From NCBI GenBank assembly GCA_010093485.1, contig MU001506.1, positions 310,001-374,000 on the forward strand: DNA of 64,000 nt. Direction: 5' to 3'. Positions 10,978-21,559 of this stretch are shown one piece after another. Position 1 is the first letter of the stretch. The number at the start of each line of letters is the position of its first letter. Source of the stretch: Karstenula rhodostoma CBS 690.94 (Eukaryota > Ascomycota > Dothideomycetes > Pleosporales > Didymosphaeriaceae). A program made the position numbers and the translations under genes. The notes under the pieces were generated by a model that searched no databases, was not told the DNA's origin, and saw only the letters and a program-made list of their open reading frames with translations.

Positions 10978-13901
10978 TCAAGGGGCAGTCTTGATCTTGG
11001 AGAGCTTGTTGAGAACGCTCAGGAGACCTGATATCATTGTCAGTTTGATCGGATAATAAGTGTATGAGGTAAATACTTACCAGTCGTGCCGTTGGGCAGA
11101 GTAGCGGAAGCGAGCGAGTTCCTCTCGCCGACCGTCACGGTAGTCACGCAACGGACCTTCGAGCTCTCCCTGAGCTCCTGGCCCCACTTGAAGACGATCT
11201 CGTCATCACGGTCGTTGCCAGCGACGAACAAGAACTCGGGACGATCATTATCGGGATACCTGTCGTAGATGTGCTGCGCAGCGGTTGACTTGTCGTAATC
11301 GGCCGGCTCGATGATGACAGAGTCCTTGGTAGGGATGGCCCTCACACGCTGCGACGCAGAAGCATCGTTGATTTGATTGGCGCACTCACCAGCTTGGCGG
11401 CTGGCAGAAGCGGCCTCGCTCTCGTAGTGGAAGATGAGCGAGCATTGATGCTCTTCGACCCAGCTGCCCTCAACACGCTCGACGTAGTATTGGAGGATAT
11501 CCTTGATGGACTTCTTCCACGTCTGCGTCTTCTCATCGTCGGGAAATTGGATCCACTCGTCTGAGGAACCATCGCGAACGAAGCACCCATTTTCGGCGAT
11601 GAGGCCAAGGTTGGGGAGGCGGTTGAAAGCCAACTCAAGCTCCTCGACGGTGCGTCCGCTCATTACATACACGGCATTCTTCTTGTCGTTCAGGATGTCG
11701 CTCAGAATGTCGATGACTCTGTCAACGTTGGTGATGACGGTGTTTTTGATAGAACCGTAGTTGGCCAGAGTCCCCTCATAGTCGAGAATGAACAGGCGAT
11801 TCCTAGTGAGCTCGTAGTCCTTGATCAAGTTCGATGCGGACAGTCGGGGGATTGACATGGTGTCACGACGGAACTGTTCCTCGAAGACTTCGTCGAGCTT
11901 GCTGGTCAGATTCAGTACCCAAAATTCTCCCGTGTGGTGCAATACGTTGCTGCGCAGCTTCTTATACCGGGTGGCCTTCTCGTCTTCACTCATCTCAAGG
12001 GCTTGCTTGAACGCATCGGCAATGCCCTGGTAGTGCCAGGGATTTACCGCAAGCTCAGCGCCTTCGAATATTGAAGAACTACCGGTGAACTCGCTGAGGA
12101 TGAGTGGGCTATGCTTCTTGTTGCCATAAGTCCCATCCTGGCAGATGACAAACTCGTGCGCACTGAGGTTCATGCCCTCGCGGAGACTCGTGATGACCAT
12201 GGCGTCTGCGATCGAACACAGAGCAAGGTATTGGTGGAAAGAGATATCCTGTCTGAGGAACACGAGCGGGTTGTGTGATAGGGTTGAATACTGAGCATCG
12301 ATGCGCGTGACGATCTCAGACACGGTAGATGCCAGCTCGGGGTCTTCCCGCGTTGAAGTAGCGACCTGGATCAGGACAACCTATAGTATTTGTGAGCATA
12401 TTATCCGACATTGAGTCGTTGCAATACTAACCTTGTCCCTCCATTCGGGGTTCTTCTTCAAGAAGACTTCGAATGAAAGAAGCTTCTGACGCACACCACG
12501 AATGCTGTCCAGCTTGTCGCGGGCAACAATCACGTGCTTGCCGTGGTAGCGCTCAGTCAGGGTATCGATCCAGTCTTGGACTTCTTTCTCTTCCCGGCCT
12601 TGTGCAAGTTTCCGAGGGTCTACGCCGATGGGCGAGGCGTAAACGTTCACGAATCGAGTCTCAAGCTGAACGCCGTCTTCGATGGCCTCCACTGCAAGAA
12701 TACGAGAACACGTCTGGAGGAAGTGGTGCGCGTATTCAGGAGTCTGGAAGGCGACGAGGTTGGCACCGAGCATGCCCTCGAGCAGCTGCGTACGCGCTGC
12801 CAAGCAGCGGAAGACCTCAGACGAGGGAAACGCGGTGTGCAAGAAGAATCCGATCTTGGCATCTGGAAGCTTCTCCCTAATCATTGCCGGAACAAGGCAG
12901 AGGTGATAGTCGTGGACCCAGATGGTATCGCCGCGCTTGTAGTTTTTGACAATCTTGTCCGCGAACGCTTGGTTGACGTTTCGATAGAAGCTCCACGAGT
13001 GGTCCAAGAAAGCCTTGCTCTTTGGATGGTCCGGAATGATGTAGTGGAAAACGGGCCATAGGATGGTCTTGCAATAGTGGGCGTAGTGCCCGTCGTAATC
13101 TTTGTTGCTGACAAAAACTGCCAGAGCGTCGTGCTCTTCTTCCAACTTCTCGTAGATTTCTTGCTGCTTCTCATTGTCAATCTCGTCGGTGGGGAATCCG
13201 ACTAGACCAACATGAAGAACATCTTGCGTGGTGCCGGCGGCGTCTGCGGCGCGGACGGCATTCGTAAGGCCGCCGTTGCCTTGAATTGCAGGCACAATGC
13301 GATACGTCTGCTCCCAGCGAGGATCCGTCTTCCGGTTGCCGGAGTTGATCTTGTAGAGCGATCGAGCCCTCTCGCGGGATTGTTCACGCTGTTGATTTAG
13401 ACGCTCTTCGTTCTTTTGGTATTCTAGCACCGTGTCTGCTGGACGACCAGCCCGTGAACGCGGCTGGTTGAAGAACATGCCGCCTGCTCCCCACTCTGGA
13501 ACGTGGGCATCACTGCGCACGAGTGCCTTGGTATCGTTCGGACGCAGGAAATGAGCAATAGCGCTTGGCTGTGTCGGCGTGAAGTAGTCCTCCTGCGCGA
13601 GCATAGCGGCGGGTGTCTTGGGGAGGGTAATGCCCGAAGGCGCGTTGTCCCGGAGGAGGCTGCCGGCATCATTGGCGCTGCCGATGGAGTTCTTGCGGTG
13701 CAGCGCTGAGACAGCTGGTAGAGCCGATGCGGGGGTGTTGGCTTGCGACTGTTGTGGTTTGTCGAAGTCCACCGTGTAGGGTAGGAACCTGCGCCCTCAG
13801 TCAGTCTTCCTCTGGGAGGTGGGCACAGCACGCCAAACGCAGCCGCAGACGACGACGCTGCATGGCGGGGTCACTTACAATGCCGCGTGAAAGTTGGACA
13901 T
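10978..13901 (-). CDS. Trehalose-6-phosphate synthase complex regulatory subunit (Tps3/Tsl1 type)
   Basis: Four exons: 13901-13879, 13788-12432, 12380-11081, 11027-10978 (introns 90, 51 and 53 bp); 909 aa. The short first exon gives MSNFHAAL joined to FLPYTVDFDKP, the usual N-terminus of this family. Residues ~160-590 are a GT20 domain with WVHDYHLCLVPAM and HTAFPSSEVFRCL; the catalytic synthases usually have HTPFPSSE. The C-terminal third is a HAD-like trehalose phosphatase domain, but its nucleophile motif reads LDYEGTLAN where active phosphatases have DYDGTL, so the second acidic residue is changed. With the 200-residue N-terminal extension this points to the regulatory subunits (Tps3/Tsl1) that hold the cytosolic Tps1-Tps2 complex together, not to Tps2. 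Stress regulation would be expected from the family, but I found no diagnostic promoter site. Confidence 0.9.
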
Positions 13902-16129
13902 GTTGGGCTGCCAAATGGCGACGATGCCCGATGGCGATAGGAACGTTGGCTATCAACGTGGAGGAGGTCGGGGTTTTGTAGGTACAGAGGGCGTGTGGAG
14001 GTGAGTTGACCGGAGGTGGGGGGGTGGTGAAGGGATAAAGAGTGGAGTGATGTCGAGGGTAAAAAGTTTCCTGTGAGGTCGACAACTAGCGTCACGGACT
14101 CAGTGCGGAAACGTAGCTGTGGTACAGCAAGAACACGCTCCACGCTTGCCAAACCCCTGCTTGGCTGTGCCAACGCGGAAGACGGCAAGCCACAGGCTTT
14201 ATATCCAGTTGGAACAGTGAACTGGCCCGGCAGCTTCCTTGGTTCCGCGTGCGATGATGGCTGGGGGCGTGCGACCACAGTTCCTGTTCTTTCTTTCTTG
14301 CACCGCGCCCCGCGATATGACGTACCGCCAGGCACAGGAAGCTCGGGCCGCCCCGGAAAGGCACAGTCTCCTTGTTTCACGCTCCTACCACGGTTCAGCC
14401 CTCTACGAGATCACTGTTGCGGCTTTTGCACGCTCCCCGGCAACAACTGAGACCTTGGTGGCGGTCTGGTACGCGACCCGGAGCCTCAACCGTACATGTG
14501 ACGAAGCTCCTCCTCCGTGGTTAAGGCCTCAATCTCACTGCAGCTAATCTCTAGCGGTTCTGGATGAATTGGCAAGCCGCTAGAATGGACTGCGTAAGGT
14601 GGATTCGGCTGGAAGGTTCGGGGCGCACTGCGGTGATGGGATTTCGTAAAAATGCCATCGTCTGCAGCCAGAATACGATGCGCGGAAACGGGCAGCTGCA
14701 GAACCCCATCGTCTGCCCGGGGTGCCCGCATTATCTGGCGTCCATTCTGCCGCTCCATTGTGCCTCATTGATCCGCCGACTCGGGCGCTCTCTGCGTGAA
14801 ATGGGGACGTGTGGGTTAGGCCATCATTTGATGAGACATCGTTTGCTCAACGACTTCTCGGCCACCTCATCCAAATTTCCACTTGTACTATAGCCGCTAC
14901 GATATCGCTGTTGGGGCTTGTTTTTGAGACTAGCGAAGCATTGCATTGTGGTAACGAATTGCGCCCGTCCTACTTGCTCCGGAAAAGCCCACCACCTGCA
15001 CACGCCGCGGAACCTCGGAATTCTCGACAGCATGCCCCGTGGCCATGTATTTTCGCAACGGTTCCTCCGGAGCAAGCTATGTATACTCAAGAGAGTTAGG
15101 GGTGGCATTTGTCCGTGATCAGTTTTCACTCCACACACTCGATAACTCTATTTTTTGTTCTTGTTTTTCTCCTGATACTTGAAAGATAAAGCAAGTTAAG
15201 CTCTTTTTAGTGTTATTACACCGCGCTATCCTTTACAACGGGGCGAAGAAGTCTGCGAAACTATATCACTGCAGCCACAGTAAGCTCGTCAGCACTGATG
15301 AGCCAACCACGCAAAGTGCACCAACGTGTAGGACGCGTATCGCAAACGGTAGTGCTGTGACTAGACCAAAAATATGCACTGAGCTCGTCTTGTTCTGCGC
15401 TGCCCCCGCTCAAGCATGCTCGTTGCTATGGACGGCCAATGAGTACCGATGGCTCTGCTCAAAGCGCACCCACACCACCAAAACCTTCGCCGACGTACGT
15501 CCGGCCGCAAGGGTCATTCAGGCTCAGCGTCTTGTCCTCTCAAAAGAACGGACTCTCATGCAGGCTCCACCGCACATGGACGTCAATTGTGCGGACCAGC
15601 ACCCACAGCTCTGTGTGATTCGCGCGGCATCTTAGGAACATGGCTAATGATACGACATCGACGATCTAAAACGAAATTGCCTCATCGGGCAAAAGAGAGT
15701 GAAAAGCGTCGAGGACTGAGGAAGTGAACCCACCAGTGAAAATGTCGTGAGAGAGAAGCACAGGCGCCCTGCCCAACACGGATGGAAGGTAGGACGAAGG
15801 AAAGGCCATGTGGACATGCAGGGAAACGGCGTCGTGCAGGAAGGGGCCACGGCTAACGCGGGGTGTCCTGCACAGCACACAAGCAACCGTGTGACCGCGT
15901 ACAGTAGGCCAGCATGTGAATCTCACGCGTTTGAGCCTCGCTGCGGTGCCAGGCGCACGCTCAGCTCGCTTCCCCTTCCCCACACGCCGAAGCAGCTTCC
16001 TCCGCATTCCTGCATGCACGCCCCCAAACCAAGCCACAACCAACGCCATTGCACGACGCCGAATCCCACGCCCGGCCGGAACGCGCCCCGAAAACAACAA
16101 AACAAAAAATAAACCCACGCCCACCCGCC
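13902..16129. other. Long intergenic region, divergent promoters
   Basis: About 2.2 kb between two divergently transcribed genes. Many short open frames occur on both strands, but none has a domain or clear splice structure. Single CCCCT (near 14155) and AGGGG (near 15099) motifs match the stress-response element, but such 5-mers are expected by chance. Confidence 0.5.
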
Positions 16130-16603
16130 ATGTCGGATCGCGACCCCTTCCTCGCGCGCATCGCCCTCCCCTACCGCGTCCTCCTTCTCTACATCGAGCC
16201 CCTCATGGCCTTCAGCGGCGCCCTCCTCTGCCTCTTCGCCCCCGCCCTGTTCCTCTCCACCTTCTCGCCGTACCTCGCCTACCACGCCGACAACCAGATC
16301 ATCTACAACCAGCTCGCCGCGACGTACACGCTGTTCGCGTTCAACCAGGCCATCGTGCTGCGTGTCGCCAAGGACCTGCGCGTGTGGAGGGCCATCGTGC
16401 TCGGCATACTCGTGTGCGATAGCGTGCATTTGTGGGCTGGGTTCGATGTCATGAGGAGAGATGGGACGGTGTGGCCGGGGTTGTGGAGGGCGGAGGATTG
16501 GGTTGCCGTGCTGAGCTTGGTCGTGCCTATGGGGTTGCGGACGGCGTTTCTGGCGGGCGTAGGGGTTAAGGGGGAGGTTCGAGCGGAGAAGAAGGTGCAG
16601 TAG
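16130..16603 (+). CDS. Small four-helix membrane protein, unknown function
   Basis: Single exon, 157 aa. Hydrophobic segments lie at about residues 12-45 (two close helices around LLLYIEPLMAFSGALLCLFAPALFL), 65-85, 90-108 and 125-148, giving three to four membrane spans with short loops. The layout resembles a family of small fungal membrane proteins known only as domains of unknown function (DUF7704-like; from memory, not checked). The ATG sits in a good context (CGCCATGTC) after a CA-rich leader. No signal peptide distinct from the first span is seen. Confidence 0.75.
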   Translation: MSDRDPFLARIALPYRVLLLYIEPLMAFSGALLCLFAPALFLSTFSPYLAYHADNQIIYNQLAATYTLFAFNQAIVLRVAKDLRVWRAIVLGILVCDSVHLWAGFDVMRRDGTVWPGLWRAEDWVAVLSLVVPMGLRTAFLAGVGVKGEVRAEKKVQ

Positions 16604-16961
16604 GAGGAGGACATGTGTGGTCGAGAGAGGAGGGAACCTGCGATATACCCAAGCTGAAGGTTTTTGAGCGGCGGAGTCCCCATGCAGCATGTTTGGATGG
16701 AATTGATATGGGTGGAGAGAGCTGGGCAGCATACGAGCGCAAAGGTGGATCAATGCTGCGACGGCTTTTGATGCTCGGCGGACTGTCTCCTCATGGTTCA
16801 TGGGTAGAGTGTCTTCCGGTTCAAAGGTTACAGAATGTATCTGCAACGAGCCGATAACACCCCCATCTATTCCGTCCTAGATCTACCATATCCAAGGCTA
16901 CCAAGAGTTTCGGTTAACACCCCAATACATCCACTCCCAGATCTACCAAATCGTCACCACC
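16604..16961. other. Convergent intergenic region with a small direct repeat
   Basis: About 360 bp between converging genes. Two ~40-bp copies of an AACACCCC...TCC-AGATCTACCA sequence lie at about 16854-16893 and 16914-16951, with several differences. No coding sequence is seen. Confidence 0.4.
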
Positions 16962-18238
16962 TCACGGCGGCACCACCCCCTCCACCGACCGCCCCGGACT
17001 CCCCTTCCTCCTCACGAACACGCTCGTGAACATCCGCCTCTTTTCCTTGTCCTGCCAGTAAATATTCAACGTCAAGATCCCCGCCACCCCAATATGCGCT
17101 TCGTAATGCTGCTTGCGCTGCATAACCTGCGCCCAGAAGCGATGGACAAAGATCTTCGCTGCCTCGATATTCGCCGTGTGTCGGGACCTGAACGACGCCA
17201 TGATCTGCTGGCTCTCCCGCGCCTGTTTGTGTAGCAGCCAGTCCTCCTGGACTAAGTCATACTGTGGACCGTCGTAGGAGACGCACGCGGTCGAGAGGGA
17301 TAACTCTGCGGAGTATTGCAGCTTCTCGGCAATCAGGGGGGGAAAGGTGCTGAGGTCTTCGGTGGGGGTGGGGAAGGAGGACCTTCGAGGGAGGGTGGTG
17401 TTGAGCGGGAGGTCGTGTCTGTTTGCGTGGAGGACGGGCTCGCTTTTGGAGCGGGAACCGCTATCGCCTCTGGAGACAGGCAATTGTTGTGGGCGGGCGG
17501 CGGCAGCACTCGAAGACTCGGCTTGTGGGACATGGTTGGCAGGACTCCAATTCGTGTTCTCGCGTACGGGACTTTGGCCACGTCCCCGCTGTGAAGGCTC
17601 CTCTGGATGCTGTACAGTGCGGTCTGGTGCCGGATTCAGAAGGTTGCTGATCGCGAGCGGGCGAGGGACGGCGGCTGGCTGTACATTCTGATGTACAGTG
17701 CGGTCTGGTGCCGGATTCAGAAGGTTGCTGATCGCGAGCAAGCGAGGGACGGGTGGCTGCTGTACATCCGGAACCCTAGGGTGGATGGGCTGCTCATCTT
17801 GATACGCCCTATGCCTAAAACACAGGTACGAAGTCAGTGTGGGTTAAGACAGGGTAAGTGAATACCTCGTGTATATCTTAGCCAAGCCATAGAGAACTCT
17901 TGCATGAAGAATATATCCACTTTGTACCCGGTGATTTTGCCTTGTTCCCGGCCATCGCACTGTACCTACCATGCAGCCTGACGACGCTTCAGTTCCGCTT
18001 CGGTGACGTCTTGATTAGGGTAGTCCCATGGCGCGCCCAGGCGATTTTCATGCCCCCGCAGCAGACTGGAGGCGTCGAGGTGGAGGAGTTCGTCTGTACG
18101 GCCTGGATCTCTCTGTCCCTCGTATGCGGGAAGAGAAGGTAGAGGGAGAGGAAGGATGGGAGCAAGGATGGGAGAAACTGGAGGAGGCAGATCGACGTCT
18201 GCAAGGCCAGTTGGCGGCGGGAGGTGCCTGTCCCCCAT
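16962..18238 (-). CDS. Unknown protein with 27-residue tandem repeat
   Basis: Two exons (18238-17970 and 17814-16962) joined by a 155-bp intron whose phase fits; 373 aa. The N-terminal ~90 residues are Pro-rich with a basic, acidic mixed end. After the junction, two near-identical 27-residue units share the core LAISNLLNPAPDRTV. A Ser/Arg/Pro-rich disordered stretch follows. The C-terminal ~110 residues look folded: a helix with QARESQQIMASFRSRHTANIEAAKIFVHRFWAQV, then a beta-rich end with GVAGILTLNIYW. I do not recognise the family. The intron is long for this genome and could contain a small missed exon. Confidence 0.6.
17611..17772. repeat. 81-bp in-frame tandem duplication
   Basis: The sequence TGTACAGTGCGGTCTGG recurs exactly 81 bp later (first copy from 17611, second from 17692). 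The copies are nearly identical over the first ~60 bp and differ mainly near GCGGGCGAGGGACGGCGG versus CAAGCGAGGGACGGGTGG. Because 81 is a multiple of three, the surrounding gene keeps its frame and gains a repeated 27-residue unit. Confidence 0.85.
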
Positions 18239-18711
18239 CAATAGGAACGAGTACGCTCGATACCAATTCTATGCGTGAAAGCAGTGAAACTGGTCACTGT
18301 CTTGGTGCTCGATGTTTGAAGGTGTGCGATGAAGAAAGAAAAAAGTAGGACATGTGGATTACTGCGCATGTGTCCGCCATGTGCTTGAAGTGTTGGGAGG
18401 GTACCGTGAATGTTAGCTTCCCATACTTTCCACGGGTTGGGCCCACAGAAGCACAAGGTAGCCTCATGATACGGTTCCGTTGGATTGATTTAGTCGTATT
18501 GATTCTGTACAAGCCTGGACAGCCTCAGCTCATCAGCTCGCCTGGCCTGAATAGTCAAAGTCCGATAACATGGTTCTAGCATCCAACTCCAAAAACTGTT
18601 GACCCAAGCAGAACCATTCCAAATATCCCTCCAAATCGCTCGTTCGGACACGCTGAGCTCCAAAGGCCAGGAAACCCACTCATATCATGATCGTATCGCT
18701 ATGCCGACATT
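18239..18711. other. Intergenic, no gene seen
   Basis: About 470 bp between two minus-strand genes. Only short overlapping open frames are present. Confidence 0.5.
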
Positions 18712-19473
18712 TCAGTTGCCACCCTCCCTCTTGACCCCCGTCGCACCAGCTCCCTCTTCACCCTTGTTCTCTTTCTCCACTTCCGTCCTCTCCACATAGA
18801 GAATCTTGGTATGCCTCTCACCCTCCACCAACTCGCTCAGAAACAGGCTCAAGCAATGATCTTCGTCAAAGCCGCATCCCACCTCATCATATCTGGTCGC
18901 ATGGAGGTGCGCAAACCTCGGATTCTTGACGCCCTTGATCGGTTGAAGCAGCACGAACTTGGGCCTCTCCTTCATTGCAGTCAATCTCGGGTTCCGAGCG
19001 AGAAATAGCTGTAGAAGCGTAGCATTCGCAAAACTCAGTGACGGCGAGCTTGGTCCAACTGGGTGGGTAGAAAAGTCGTTGGTGGAGTCGATGGCCGTCC
19101 CGGAGATGATGGTGTACTTGTATTGCGGGGAAATCGGGATGTTGGTCTCGTAGGCTTGCATGACGGCGTGGATTTCGAGGTGGCGGAGATCGGCGATCAT
19201 TAGGAGGGTGCGGTCGGGGAAGAAAGTGCTGCTGATTGTTGTGCCGACGCGGAGGGTGAACAAGGGCTTCGCCATTGCGGGCGTGGCGACACCGTGTACA
19301 GGATTGCCAGGTGCAGGCCTAGGCACGTTCGAGCCTGGCGTCGAGCGCGGGTTTGGTAGCATGGGTTTATGGGCCTTTGACGGGCGCGTGCCGGCGGACG
19401 GGGTCTGAGTGACCTCGACGATGTCTGAGTCGTCGTCCCCGTCCAAATGGATAATACGTCTCTTGGGGGGCAT
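18712..19473 (-). CDS. Unknown, probably nuclear protein
   Basis: Single exon, 253 aa from ATG at 19473; the frame extends further upstream but only with non-ATG starts. The N-terminus is PPKRR followed by an acidic patch (LDGDDDSDIVEV) and a Pro/Lys-rich linker, which suggests a nuclear localisation signal. Residues ~70-230 look globular with alternating beta and helix, and the end is a Glu/Lys-rich tail. I recognise no domain, signal peptide or membrane helix. The long frame and GC-rich third positions support coding. Confidence 0.6.
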   Translation of the reverse strand: MPPKRRIIHLDGDDDSDIVEVTQTPSAGTRPSKAHKPMLPNPRSTPGSNVPRPAPGNPVHGVATPAMAKPLFTLRVGTTISSTFFPDRTLLMIADLRHLEIHAVMQAYETNIPISPQYKYTIISGTAIDSTNDFSTHPVGPSSPSLSFANATLLQLFLARNPRLTAMKERPKFVLLQPIKGVKNPRFAHLHATRYDEVGCGFDEDHCLSLFLSELVEGERHTKILYVERTEVEKENKGEEGAGATGVKREGGN

Positions 19474-19795
19474 CGCCGCGGTGTTAGGATTGTCGGAATC
19501 AGCGGGGAGTTGAGCGAGAGGTAGAGGTGGTAGTGTTCGCGTCGTTTGAGTCGGTAGGAAGTTGAGAGGCAAAGGGCGTTTGCGCAGTCGCTGAAGCAGC
19601 CGTTCACGTCGGTGCTGGTCACTTCACCCGGACTCTTGATAGTTGACTCTTCGCGCGCTTTTGCAAGCCGTGGTCACCCAGACTTTATCTCACTTAGAGT
19701 CGGTACCGCAAGCGTGATCAAACAGAACTCAGGTGTACGGGCGGACCTGCAGAGAGATCAATGGTCTTATTTGATACATACACGGTCTCTCTCAC
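19474..19795. other. Intergenic, no gene seen
   Basis: About 320 bp between two minus-strand genes. It should hold the 3' UTR of the acyl-CoA ligase gene's downstream side and the promoter of the preceding unknown gene. Confidence 0.45.
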
Positions 19796-21559
19796 TTAGA
19801 GCTTTGCCTTCGGCCCCTGCTCCTCTTCCTGTGCCTTCACCTTCAACATCCTCCTCAAGATCTTCCCACTGGCGCTCTTGGGAATCTCATCTATCCACCT
19901 GACACCGCCTCTTAGTCTTTTATGTCCCGCCACCCTCTCACCCAGCCAGCCGATGATGGCCTTCTTCTCGTCGTCTGTTCGACCAAGCCCCTCTTTAGGC
20001 ACTACGTACGCCCGTGGTAGCTCCGTAGCCTCGTCTTTCTCATACACGCCAATGACTGCAACGTCATTGATGGATGGGTGAGACAGAAGGATGCCCTCCA
20101 ATTCTGCAGGAGCAACCTGGAAGCCCTTGTACTTAATGAGCTCCTTGATACGGTCCGTGATGTAGAAGTTGCCGTCGGCATCTTGGTAGCCGACATCCCC
20201 TGTTCTGAAGTAACCATCAGATGTCAGAGCGTTCGCAGTTCCCTCGGGGTTATTGAGGTAGCCCTTGAAAACGTTGGGGCCCTTGATCCACAACTCTCCT
20301 ACTTCGCCCACCTCCAGCTCTTTCTCCTCTGGCGACATATACTTGGCGACTTGGTAGGGCAGAAGTGTGCCAACCGAGCCGACGTGCGTATTCCAGGTTT
20401 CCCATGGTTGCGTATGTGTGGTCGGACTTGTCTCTGATAGCCCGTAACCTTGCTTTATAGGGATCTTGAGGCGTTCGTACACTGCATCGACAAGCTCTTT
20501 TGTCAAGGGCGCGGCGCCCGAGTTCATCATCCGTACAGAGCTAAGGTTGTATTTGGAAACCACGGGGCTCTTTGCGAGAAGGACGACGATTGGTGGAACG
20601 ACGTATAAGAAGGTTATTTTCAGCTCGTGTATGAACTTGCAAAAGTCTTCGAGGTCGAAACGCGGCATGACTACGAGTTGCAACCCAGAGTATATGGCCT
20701 GATGGATGAGGCAGGTAAGGCCTGAGATTGATAGTTAGCGACATGTTGAATGACGTTTATCGCAATGTGCACATACCATAGATATGGAAGAATGGCAAGA
20801 AAGCCAGAATCTTGTCGCCGTCTCCGCTAGGTCCACCTTTCGGGTTCAAGTTTCCACCCTCGCCCGCTTTGATCATCATCGTATTGGCCACAATGTTTCT
20901 GTGCGTCAACATAACCCCCTTAGGATGTCCTGTTGTGCCGGAGGAGTACACCAAAAATGCAAGGTCCTGGTCGGGCTTCGCCTTCGTCCTGCGGAACCGC
21001 GCCGACCCGGACGTCTTTATTATGCTTGTAAAGTGCTTGACTTTGTAGCTCGTGTCGCGCTGATCTCCCATGACGATAACACGGTCCAAGGGTATGCCGA
21101 CCTTTGTTGCAGCCTCCTGCGCATTCTTGATAAAAGCCATCTGCGTAACAATTGCCTTTGCGCCTGCATCTTTGAGCTGGAAAGCGAGTTCATCGACCGT
21201 GTACGCAGGGTTCGCCGGGCTGAGCACTCCTCCCGCCCAATGGCAGCCCCATGTTATCGCTGGTGTATCGATGCAGTTCGTGGTGTACAGCGCGAGGACA
21301 TCGCCCTTCTGCCAGTCCCAGAGTGCCTTGAGACCCTGGCCGAACTCGATCGCGGTTGCTTTGACTTGCGCGTATGTGTAGGATCGCTTTGTGTACGGAT
21401 CGACGTAGATAACTATGCTTGCGTCAGCCTGAGATTCAACATTGGAAGCACTAACGCACCTTTGTCGTCTTGGAAAGGCTTATCTTTGCGCTCGAACAAG
21501 AATCCCCAAAGATCGACGTCTGGAATGGGAACATCGGGGAAGCTGGACTTTGTAGGCAT
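19796..21559 (-). CDS. Peroxisomal acyl-CoA synthetase / 4-coumarate-CoA ligase-like enzyme
   Basis: Three exons (21559-21460, 21412-20777, 20721-19796; introns 47 and 55 bp), 553 aa, the normal length for the family. ANL-superfamily motifs appear in order: P-loop YSSGTTGHPKGVMLTH, the HIYG motif at the exon 2/3 junction, QGYGLSETSP, GYFRTGDVGY, KYKGFQVAPAELE, and the C-terminal catalytic lysine motif PKSASGKILRR. The enzyme would activate a carboxylic acid as an acyl-adenylate and then as a CoA thioester. The last three residues are AKL, an acceptable peroxisomal targeting signal 1. The substrate (fatty acid, phenylpropanoid or a secondary-metabolite precursor) cannot be told; no biosynthetic partners lie next to it. 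Start MPTKSSFPDVPIPD fits the fungal 4CL-like N-terminus. Confidence 0.92.

Noticed and set aside
10368..10994. Plus-strand open frame of about 200 codons
   Set aside because: No motif, and it runs antisense into both the SnoaL-like and trehalose genes.
14073..16422. Frames in the 13.9-16.1 kb intergenic region
   Set aside because: All are short, overlap on opposite strands and lack motifs; the real gene begins at 16130.
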